Source of the DNA: M3007 sp041736625 | GTDB lineage: Bacteria; Bacteroidota; Bacteroidia; Chitinophagales; Saprospiraceae | Length of the DNA stretch: 64,000 bases | Direction of reading: 5' to 3' | Assembly: GCA_041736625.1 (NCBI GenBank) | Contig: JBGSTG010000007.1 | Coordinates: 27,174 to 91,173, forward strand | Shown: piece by piece, positions 8,181 through 16,500 of the stretch | How positions within the stretch are numbered: position 1 is the stretch's first letter | How the letters are laid out: every line of letters starts with the position of its first letter | Translations under genes and position numbers: made by a program | Notes under the pieces: model-generated | What the model was told of the DNA's origin: nothing | Databases searched by the model: none | The model's input: the letters and a program-made list of their open reading frames with translations, nothing else

Positions 8181-9704
8181 ATGAAAAAGACTTCAATGCT
8201 TATTACGCTCATTTGGATGGCTATACAGTTGTTCAGTCTGAGTATGTTTGGTCAAAAACACGATTATATCTGGGTATATGGTTACGATAATCTGCCCAAT
8301 GACCCCCTAACTTCGAAATTCGGCGGCGCCTACATTGATTTTAATGAGAGCCCTCCACGCAGCATCAGCATAAACCGGAAGTTGAATTTCCGCTCAACGG
8401 CTGCTGCCATGTGCGACTCTACCGGAAAACTGCTTTTTTATACAAACGGCATCGCCATTCACAACGCCAACAACAAACTGATGGACAATGGAGATTCTAT
8501 TAATTACGACAGCACCATCTGGGTGCAGAGCAATACTAGGGGGTATACTAATGTAATCGGCCCACTAGTTGTACCCAGCCCTGTTGAGGATGCTGAGTAT
8601 TATATGTTTCACACGGCATGGGCATTTGAATATGACAGCAGTTATGTCAGAATTCGAGCACTATATTATACCCGAATTGACATGTCTGCAAACAATGGCG
8701 AAGGTGAGGTGATTGAAAAGAATCAAATTCTGCTTGAAGGGGATTTGGGGTGGCCCGCTATGTGTAAACACGGCAACGGGCGCGACTGGTGGCTCGTTAT
8801 TTACCAACTATCGCGTCCACAACTCATCTCCTTTTTGCTTTCACCCGATGGTGTAAGCGGCCCGATGATCCAGGATATTGCCCTGGGCAGCGGCTTTCCA
8901 AGGCATGAAACGCCATCCAAATCGGTTTTTTCACCCGACGGGCGGCATTACATCCGGCACGACAATTTCAACGGATTGCGCATATTCGATTTCAATCGAT
9001 GCACGGGCGTTTTTTCCAACCAGAGAATTGTGCAGTACCTTGACGAACGCTATACCTGGTCGGCTGCCTTTTCCGAAGATTCGCATTTTTTGTACCTGTC
9101 CAACCCCCATCTCGTGTACGCCATGGATATGTATAACATAAATAACATTCAGGTGATGGATACCGTGGGGATTTTCAACCAAAGTTATTGCGCTTACCCC
9201 TTCAGTACAATAGTATTTGAGATACAGGAGGGGCCTGACGGAGAGATATATGGTTGTGGCCTTGCCGGCAGTACACTCTGCATGAGTACCATCGAAAAAC
9301 CCAAGTTACCCGCGCCTGCCTGCGAAGTTGCCTACGGCGGTTTTGAACTATCCCGCTGGAACAGCAGCACCATCTGCCACTTTCCGCATTACCGCCTCGG
9401 CGAGTACGAGGGCAGCCCCTGCGACACCCTTAACGCACAGCAACCTGACGATGGCTTTTACAAGTCGGTTTACCATCCGGATGATGATGACGCATCGGCT
9501 CAAAAAGACCCGGAACAAGACTATATTCTGATACCCGTGGGCCATGCGGCTACGCTGGAAGCAATGGAAGAAAAACAACGGTATGGTGATTGGAGTAGAG
9601 TGATGTATGAACAATTTTTGGGAAATACCCCCTCCGCTCGCAGACCGCTTACAAATGATCAAATGAATTCGAACAATAAAAATAAGCAACATGATGAAAA
9701 ATAG
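8181..9704 (+). CDS. Secreted beta-propeller-like protein, first of a tandem pair
   Basis: 507 residues from ATG 8181 (an in-frame GTG 6 bases earlier is less likely). Signal peptide residues 1-27 (MKKTSM start, cut after SMFGQ). The mature part begins KHDYIWVYGYDN and contains HGNGRDWWLVIY, FSPDGRHYIR and RLGEYEGSPCDTLN. The same landmarks recur in the next gene (KHDNFWLGG, HGNGRDWWIVT, FSDDGAKFAR, RLYDLPDSPCDTLG), so the two are tandem duplicates. The spaced SPDG/SDDG motifs suggest WD40/PD40-type blades. Unlike its partner, this copy has no T9SS tail; it ends in an acidic, Lys-rich segment (PDDDDASAQK) instead. Its export past the periplasm is therefore uncertain. It overlaps the next gene by 14 bases. 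Confidence 0.75.
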   Translation: MKKTSMLITLIWMAIQLFSLSMFGQKHDYIWVYGYDNLPNDPLTSKFGGAYIDFNESPPRSISINRKLNFRSTAAAMCDSTGKLLFYTNGIAIHNANNKLMDNGDSINYDSTIWVQSNTRGYTNVIGPLVVPSPVEDAEYYMFHTAWAFEYDSSYVRIRALYYTRIDMSANNGEGEVIEKNQILLEGDLGWPAMCKHGNGRDWWLVIYQLSRPQLISFLLSPDGVSGPMIQDIALGSGFPRHETPSKSVFSPDGRHYIRHDNFNGLRIFDFNRCTGVFSNQRIVQYLDERYTWSAAFSEDSHFLYLSNPHLVYAMDMYNINNIQVMDTVGIFNQSYCAYPFSTIVFEIQEGPDGEIYGCGLAGSTLCMSTIEKPKLPAPACEVAYGGFELSRWNSSTICHFPHYRLGEYEGSPCDTLNAQQPDDGFYKSVYHPDDDDASAQKDPEQDYILIPVGHAATLEAMEEKQRYGDWSRVMYEQFLGNTPSARRPLTNDQMNSNNKNKQHDEK

Positions 9705-11178
9705 ACTACTTCCTCTGGCTTTTCTGGTATTGGCCTATACGCTCTACGCTCAAAAGCACGACAATTTCTGGCTTGGCGGCACCAACCTGTACCCGGGTAC
9801 TCCCGGGTATGGAAACTACCTCATCCGTTTCGACGGTGGTCAGGCGGTGGTGGAGCCGGCTGCGCTCAACCTGAACTTTGAAGCCACCACGGCGGCTTTT
9901 GCCGACTCGTCAGGGCAGTTGTACATGTACACCAACGGATGTTCGGTCATGTACCGCACCGGCGAGACGCTGGTCAACGGCGACAATCTGAATCCGGGAA
10001 CCATCGGCGATTTGTCCTGCGGCGAGTTTGGCTACATCAGCCCACGAGGGGCTGTTTTTTTGCCCATGCCCGGTTCGGAAGGCGATTATTGGTACCTGTT
10101 TTACATGTCGGTAGATCAAACGCTCAACCGGGGCTACACCTATGGCCCGCTGCGGTATGTCCTCATTACCCGTTTTAGCGCCCAAGGGATACCGCGTGTG
10201 TCGTCTGACGAGGTTATGCTGGATGTACGATACGCTCAGGTGGATGAATCCATTACCTACGAGCCTTTTTCGGTAGTCCGGCATGGCAACGGGCGCGACT
10301 GGTGGATCGTGACGCCTCATTACCGGGAAAACCGGTATTACTCCATCCTGATAACCAGCATCGAAAACAATTACGGCGAAGTAATGCCGGTGCAAACCAT
10401 CGGGCCAAAGATGAATTGCAAGCGCGTGGGGGCGACCCTGTTTTCCGACGACGGCGCCAAATTCGCCCGACAGCAGAACTGCGGGGTTACGGTGATGGAT
10501 TTCGACCGGTGTACCGGCAAGTTTTCCAATCCAGTTTACCTGCCGCTGCCTGCCGAAGGGTTTTACAGCGGCGGCCTGGCGTTTTCGGACGACAACACGA
10601 AATTGCTCACCTGTAGTCAAATGTGCATATACCGAGCGGACCTGACCGCCCCTGCACCTGCATTCGACACGCTGATCGGCACGGCCGAAATTGCAGGCAA
10701 CAGTCTGCATTACATGCAAAAGGGGCTCGACGGAAATGTGTACTTCAGTACGCTCCAACGCAGCAAAAGCATGCCGGTATTGCGCGATCCGTTTGGCACT
10801 TCGCCGGAATTTGACCCTAATGGCCTGGTGTTCGATGTGTACAACGTGCGTTCGCTGCCCCAATACCCCAACTACCGCCTCTACGACCTCCCCGACTCCC
10901 CCTGCGACACCCTCGGCATCAGCCCTGCCACAGAAGCCTGGGCGGGCGCCCCGCCGCAGGTGCGCCCCAACCCGGCGCACGACGTGCTGCACCTCGATTT
11001 CCAGCAGCCCGCCGAGGTGACTTACATCGCCCTCCACAACACCATGGGGCAAACCGTAATGGAACAAAACGGCTGGGTGGACGCCATACCCGTTGGGCAT
11101 CTGCCGCCCGGCGTGTATGTGCTGCATTGCACGCAACAGAGTGGGGGGAGGTATTGTGCGAAGGTGGTGATAGAGTGA
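9691..11178 (+). CDS. Secreted beta-propeller-like protein with T9SS type A sorting domain
   Basis: 495 residues; ATG at 9691 or, one codon later, ATG 9694 (two Met in a row). Signal peptide cut after LYAQ (residues 1-21). The body is paralogous to the preceding gene, with the landmarks KHDNFWLGG, GNGRDWWIVT, DDGAKFARQQN and DSPCDTLG in the same order. The last 75 residues are a T9SS type A tail: VRPNPAHDVLHLDF, NTMGQTVMEQNG, LPPGVYVLHC, then a short basic end. The 14-base overlap with the upstream copy implies translational coupling. The body is probably a propeller; ligand unknown. A copy of the interspersed hairpin follows the stop codon. Confidence 0.8.
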   Translation: MMKNRLLPLAFLVLAYTLYAQKHDNFWLGGTNLYPGTPGYGNYLIRFDGGQAVVEPAALNLNFEATTAAFADSSGQLYMYTNGCSVMYRTGETLVNGDNLNPGTIGDLSCGEFGYISPRGAVFLPMPGSEGDYWYLFYMSVDQTLNRGYTYGPLRYVLITRFSAQGIPRVSSDEVMLDVRYAQVDESITYEPFSVVRHGNGRDWWIVTPHYRENRYYSILITSIENNYGEVMPVQTIGPKMNCKRVGATLFSDDGAKFARQQNCGVTVMDFDRCTGKFSNPVYLPLPAEGFYSGGLAFSDDNTKLLTCSQMCIYRADLTAPAPAFDTLIGTAEIAGNSLHYMQKGLDGNVYFSTLQRSKSMPVLRDPFGTSPEFDPNGLVFDVYNVRSLPQYPNYRLYDLPDSPCDTLGISPATEAWAGAPPQVRPNPAHDVLHLDFQQPAEVTYIALHNTMGQTVMEQNGWVDAIPVGHLPPGVYVLHCTQQSGGRYCAKVVIE

Positions 11179-11187
11179 GGGGAGTGG

Positions 11188-11254
11188 CGAGTGTCGAGTG
11201 GTGTGTACACTTGGTAACCCGCGGAAGCCAGGCGTACACGATATTCGACACTCG
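11188..11254 (+). repeat. Interspersed hairpin element, copy 2
   Basis: Second copy of the element at 2970-3030, with the same core (GTGTACAC, TTGGTAACCCGCGGAAGCCA, GCGTACAC) and longer outer arms CGAGTGTCGA/TCGACACTCG. It separates two convergent genes (stop codons at 11178 and 11256), a fitting place for a bidirectional transcript end. Confidence 0.75.
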
Positions 11255-11255
11255 T

Positions 11256-11750
11256 CTACCGTTGCACAAACGTCACCAACAACGTGCTCTTCTCCGGGCC
11301 GATCACCTTGTCGACCGTCAGATAGGCGCCCAGTTCCACGCTTTTTTCCTCGCCCAGTTTCATCTCCTGCCTGTTTTCCTCCAGAATGCCCGCCCAGGTG
11401 CGCAGCGGCGCGTGGGCCTCGGACAGTTTACTCAGGAAATTGAGCTGTAGCACGGCTTCCTTGAACCACATGCTGTCCGGAAAATCGCTGTAATCGCCCG
11501 GAACCGAAAACCGGTATTCCTGGATGGTTTCCTTGCAGATGTCCTGCTCGATTTCCAGCAACACGTTGGTGTCGAAAAAGATAGATTCCAGCGATTGCTG
11601 CCCTTGCTGCTCGTACAGGTACTGAACAACGTGCGGCAAGTCTTTGGAGAAAATCGGCGCCGGCTTGTACGGACACTTCTGTTCGGTTTTGCAAGCGACG
11701 GCACCCAGCAGGAACCCACAAAAAACTACCGGAATGGCATTCGTTTTCAT
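11256..11750 (-). CDS. Small lipoprotein of unknown function
   Basis: 164 residues from the ATG complementary to 11748-11750; a start 14 codons upstream adds no useful sequence. Residues 1-20 are a lipoprotein signal: MKTNAIPVVFCGFLLGAVAC with C20 as likely lipidated cysteine, followed by KTEQKC. The mature part is mixed helix/strand with a helical centre (DTNVLLEIEQDICKETIQEY) and no motif I recognise. It is convergent with the propeller-like gene. The heptanucleotide array lies 60 bases upstream of its start, on the side where its promoter must be. Confidence 0.6.
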   Translation of the reverse strand: MKTNAIPVVFCGFLLGAVACKTEQKCPYKPAPIFSKDLPHVVQYLYEQQGQQSLESIFFDTNVLLEIEQDICKETIQEYRFSVPGDYSDFPDSMWFKEAVLQLNFLSKLSEAHAPLRTWAGILEENRQEMKLGEEKSVELGAYLTVDKVIGPEKSTLLVTFVQR

Positions 11751-11810
11751 GTTTTGTACCTTGTTTACGTATTTAAACGCGGAAGAAACCACGAAGGTAG
11801 CTACTTTTGG

Positions 11811-11929
11811 GGCTATCGGCGGTCGGCTATCGGCGGTCGGCTATCGGTTGTCGGCTATCGGTTGTCGGCTATCGGCGGTCGGCTATCGGTTGTCGGCGGT
11901 CGGTTGTCGGTTGTCGGTTGTCGGCGGTC
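11811..11929. repeat. Heptanucleotide array, 17 units of three kinds
   Basis: Seventeen consecutive 7-base units with no gap: GGCTATC (6 times), GGCGGTC (5 times) and GGTTGTC (6 times), followed by one degenerate unit (GGTTATT). All follow GG[CT][TG][AG]TC. A -7-like TACTTTTG lies just before it at 11802-11809. The same kind of array recurs inside a coding region at 56125-56236. Spurious ORFs run through it in all frames because 7 is not a multiple of 3. The rest of 11751-12059 holds no gene. Confidence 0.9.
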
Positions 11930-12019
11930 GGTTATTTGTGTTTGTGGTGGTATGTTGATTTTATCCCAGTTCGGCAACAAATTGACCTGATACACCAACG
12001 ACAGACCAAGCGTAAACTT

Positions 12020-12047
12020 ATTCCGCATTCCGCATTCCGCATTCCGC
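12020..12047. repeat. Four tandem copies of a 7-base unit
   Basis: ATTCCGC is repeated four times perfectly, then ATTCG, ending 12 bases before the hutI start codon, where a ribosome binding site would normally be. Confidence 0.85.
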
Positions 12048-12059
12048 ATTCGAAGAACC

Positions 12060-13295
12060 ATGCTTATTCGCAACATCAAAATCCTCGTTGGGGCCGAGCG
12101 CCAGGCCCGCATGTTGGCCCGGGGCGCCGACATGGCGCAGCTTCCGCAATTGCACAACGCCTGGCTGTTGTGTGAAAACGGGCTAATCGCCGATTTTGGC
12201 GAAATGGGGACCTGCCCCGAAAGGGCGGAAACGGTGGTGGATGCCACAGGCCGTCTGGTGTTGCCTTCGTGGTGCGATTCCCACACCCACCTGGTGTTTG
12301 CGGCCAGCCGCGAGGAAGAGTTTGTCGACCGGATCCGGGGAATGAGCTACGAAGAGATCGCCCAACGCGGCGGCGGCATTCTGAACTCGGCCAGGCGTTT
12401 GCGCGAGATGCCGGAGGACGTGCTGTTCGAGCAGGCGTACGCCCGCCTGCAGGAGGTGATCGGCTGGGGCACCGGGCTCATCGAGATCAAGAGTGGTTAC
12501 GGACTGAGTCTGGAGAGCGAGTTGAAAATGCTGCGGGTGGCCCGACGCCTGAAGGCGGTCAGCCCGATCCCCATCAAAACAACTTTTCTCGGCGCACATG
12601 CTGTGCCGGCGGAATACCGGTCCGACCGGGAAGCGTACATCCGCCTGGTCATCGATGACATGATTCCGCGGGTGGCCGGCGAAGGACTGGCGGATTATTG
12701 CGACGTTTTTTGCGACAAGGGATTTTTTACCCCCGACGAAACCGACCGCATCCTGAAAGCGGGCCTGCAATACGGACTCAAACCCAAAATTCACGCCAAT
12801 GAACTCGGCTACACGGGTGGCGTGCAGGTGGGCGTGGCGAACGGAGCCGTTTCCGTGGATCACCTGGAATACACCGGCGACGAAGAGATCGAAGTGCTGC
12901 GCGCCGGGCACACCCTGCCGGTGCTGTTGCCGGGATGCGCGTTTTTTCTGGGCATCCCCTACGGGCCCGCCCGGAAAATGATCGATGCCGGGTTGCCGGT
13001 GGTGCTGGCCTCCGATTTCAACCCCGGTTCATCGCCTTCCGGACGAATGGCTTTTGTGGTCTCGCTGGCCTGTATCCGCATGGGGATGCTGCCGGAGGAG
13101 GCCGTCAATGCCGCCACCTTGAACGGGGCAGCCGCCCTGGAGCTCGGACACGCCTACGGCAGCCTGGCCGTCGGCAAGCACGCCAATTTTTTTGTCACCC
13201 GGCCCATGCCCTCGCTCGCATACCTGCCTTATGCCTTCGGCAGCGATCCGGTGGAGACGGTCGTGCTGGACGGCTGCGTGTGGAATTCGCAATAA
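12060..13295 (+). CDS. hutI: Imidazolonepropionase
   Basis: 411 residues, the normal family length. It hydrolyses 4-imidazolone-5-propionate to N-formimidoyl-L-glutamate, the third step of histidine breakdown, in the cytoplasm. Amidohydrolase features: the metal-binding pair H75-x-H77 in CDSHTHLVFA, the family motif ARGGGI-like region (QRGGGILNSARR), a histidine in FLGAHAVP, KIHANELG, DHLEYT, and the metal aspartate in ASDFNPGS. The start at 12060 is supported by the N-terminal strand MLIRNIKILV. No other hut genes are in the window, so the pathway is scattered. The tandem 7-mer directly upstream may be part of its leader. Confidence 0.93.
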   Translation: MLIRNIKILVGAERQARMLARGADMAQLPQLHNAWLLCENGLIADFGEMGTCPERAETVVDATGRLVLPSWCDSHTHLVFAASREEEFVDRIRGMSYEEIAQRGGGILNSARRLREMPEDVLFEQAYARLQEVIGWGTGLIEIKSGYGLSLESELKMLRVARRLKAVSPIPIKTTFLGAHAVPAEYRSDREAYIRLVIDDMIPRVAGEGLADYCDVFCDKGFFTPDETDRILKAGLQYGLKPKIHANELGYTGGVQVGVANGAVSVDHLEYTGDEEIEVLRAGHTLPVLLPGCAFFLGIPYGPARKMIDAGLPVVLASDFNPGSSPSGRMAFVVSLACIRMGMLPEEAVNAATLNGAAALELGHAYGSLAVGKHANFFVTRPMPSLAYLPYAFGSDPVETVVLDGCVWNSQ

Positions 13296-13556
13296 TTGGG
13301 CTAAAATGCCGTTTTTTTTGCTGTTTCGGGCTAATGCATGTTAAGATCGGCATACTCCACTTTTTCCATGTGTCGGATGTTGAACCTTTGCCTATTTTTG
13401 CGCGCCTTTTGTGTAAACCGTTTCGCCTGTCGGTACGGACTAAAGCGTCGTGTTAAAGTTCAAGCAACTAGACAGCGCATCCATTACATAAAGCATCTGA
13501 ACCGAAATTTCCCATCAACTGTGACTCTTTCAACAACTTTTGTAAATCCTCCCGGC

Positions 13557-16500
13557 ATGAAAAAATTATTAATCCCACTCCTTCTTTTCGGCATTGCGAC
13601 AAACGTCCTGGCCCAAACACCCGAGAATATAATCGTTCCGTCCCCCCTTACACCTGCCCTGAATACGCAAAACCGGTCGGCACTGCCCTGTAATGCCGCC
13701 GGCACATTTGCCCTCGGCCAGTTTATCGGACAAAGCAACGACACGGACCTCGACACCATTTACCTGTGCTTTGGCGATTCCATTTTTATCGACCACAACG
13801 GCGACTCCGACCTCAGTAACGACCCCGACCCCGCCACGCCCAACGGCATCGCCTGGGCGTTCTACGACTGCCCACCGCTCATCGCCGGCGACAACCTCCA
13901 GGCCATTCTGGCCGATCCCTGCCTGACGGTAGACCCACCCCCCACCAACGGTATCTGGATCGCCCGGGGCGACATCACCGGCGACATCTGGTTCCAGAAC
14001 CAGGGCGCCGCCCAGAACACCTTCAATGCCGGTGCGCCAGTCGTCCTGCATTTTGCCCCCATTACCCTCGACAACTGGGCCTTGCCCGGGTACGACTCAC
14101 TTCCCGGTTTCCCTCCCGGCCCCTGCGTGAACGTGAACACCGCCGCCCAGTTCGCTGTGGCCTACCTGAACCCCATTGAAGAGTCCAACGTGACCAATAC
14201 GTACGCCGGCGACGACTGTCTGGGCTTTTTCCAGGTAAAAGGCGGATTGCCCGAGTTGCTGAACGGCACGGCCCGATACAACATCGACGTGTCACTGGCT
14301 TCCAATCAGGAAGTGAAGGCCTTGATTCACCTCCCTCCGCCAAACTGGTTCAACAGTGCGGCCCTCCCTTTTTCCGTGTCGACCCCAGGCGTGTACACCG
14401 TAACCATTGAGGACGGTAAAAGCTGCGGGGTACAGTTCCAGATCGATATGAGCGGCTGCAATGCCGCCGACAATGCGACGATCGCCCCGCCCGACACGGT
14501 CTCGCCGCCCGGCTCCACCCTCTGCGTGCCCGTGACGGTACAGAATTTTAACAACCTTATCTCGGCCACCTTCAACCTGGGCTGGGATCCGGCCGTGCTG
14601 CAATACCTCAGCGTGCAGAATCCAAACCCCCTGCTGTTAGACTTTGACGCAAACAGCCTGAACGAGATCTTTGCCAGCACCGGTCAACTCGGGGTCAATA
14701 TTTTCGACCTGTCGGGCGCCTCCTTTACCATTCCCGACGGCGAATCCCTGTTTGAAGTTTGCTTTAACATGATCGGTATGCTGGACGAGTGCAGCCAACT
14801 GTTCGCACCCAACGCTCCGGCGGTCACCACCATTGAGATTGCCCCGTTGGGCACACCAACTGCGCTCATCTTCGACACCGCGTTTATCTGCGTGCAGTAC
14901 CTGCCGCTGGAAGTCATCGTCGGCCTGACCGATACCATCTGTTTCGGCGGCACCAGCTCAGCCACCCTCTCCATTACATCCAAAGGCGGCATTCCGCCGT
15001 ACTCGCTCACCTGGCAGCAGGTTCCGGGCGGCGCCGTCAACAGCGGTTTTCTGCTGAACGACGGCGACACGTTCCTGTCGGCGCCCGGCGCCATCACCAA
15101 CGGCACCTACATCATCCGCCTGACCGATGAGAACGGTCTTGGGGAGACCGTGATCGACACCCTGGTGGTGGACTTTCCCACGCTGGGCGCATCGCTCGAC
15201 CTGACGCAAACCCCGACCTGTTTCGGGTCCTGCGACGGGGAGGTGGTTGCCAACGTGCTGGTCAACGGCAGCGTGGTACCCAACCCGAACCCCGCCAATT
15301 ACGCGTTTACCTGGAACGGTCCGGGCGTCATGCAGGGCACCCAGATGCAGGACAGCCTTTGTGCGGGCAACTATTTTGTAACGGTCACCGAAGTCAGCTC
15401 CGGTTGCTCCGCGCTGGCCTCCGGCACCCTGTCGCAGCCTACCCGCGTACGCGACGACAGCATCGCCGTGACGCCGGCCTCCTGCTCCGGGTTGACCGAC
15501 GGCACCATCGAATACTACGTTCAGGGTGGTACGCCTTTTGCCGGCAACAACTACGATTTTAACTGGACCTATTCACCGGACGGCATTCAAGGCCCATTCC
15601 AGGATCAAACGGGTACATCGAACCCCTTTCTGCTGAACAATAAGGCCGAGGGCACGTATTACGTGACCATTACCGACGCCAACGGCTGTACCCTGGAGGA
15701 TTCTGTCGTCCTGACCGCCCTGCGAACGGTTGATCTGACCGGCATTGTAACCAACACGGCGTGCGCAGGCTCCACCGACGGTATGATCGAGCTCGCGGTC
15801 ACCGTCACGCCGTCGGACCCTGCCGACAACTTCTTTTTCATCGTTCTCCCGCCTGGTGTAGGCACGCAAGACTGCCAGACGCCGATCACATGCAACCTGT
15901 CGGACCTGCCCGCAGGAACTTACAGCGTGTTGGCCATTGACCCCATCGGCTGTCTGGATACGGCCAATTTTGTGGTCGAGTCCCCGACGCCCCTTGTTAT
16001 AGACACTTTTGCCTATCAACAGCCCAGCTGCGTGCTGCAAAACAACGGCGCCATCACGGTGATCACCCTCGGGGGTACCGGAAGCCCGATGACGTACCAG
16101 TACGAATGGGAAAACGGCGCTACCGGACCGAGCAGAAGCAACCTGCCGGTGGGTATGTACGCCGTGACGGTGACCGATCTGAACGGCTGCCAGGACTCCC
16201 TCGCTTTTGACCTCCAATTGCCGGCGGCGCCGACCATCACCGGTATAGACTCCGTTTCGGTGCTTTGTGGCGCCGATGGTTGCCTCACCGTAAACGCAGA
16301 CAGCACGGCGGTGGTGTTTACCTGGTTGGATCTGAACGGCGCAGCCGTCGGCAATACGCAGCAAGTCTGCAATCTGGCAGGCGGCACGTACATCACCATT
16401 GTCAGCGACGATCAGGGCTGTGAATCCACCGATACAGTGACCCTGGCCGGCGTGGAACCGTTGTCTGTTTCCGACACCACATTCCTGCTGCCTTCCTGCT

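Noticed and set aside
11811..11929. Possible CRISPR array
   Set aside because: Units are 7 bases with no spacers; no cas genes in the window.
11807..12175. ORFs of Ser-Ala-Val-Gly-Tyr-Arg repeats
   Set aside because: Translation of the heptanucleotide array; open in several frames and without a signal of selection.
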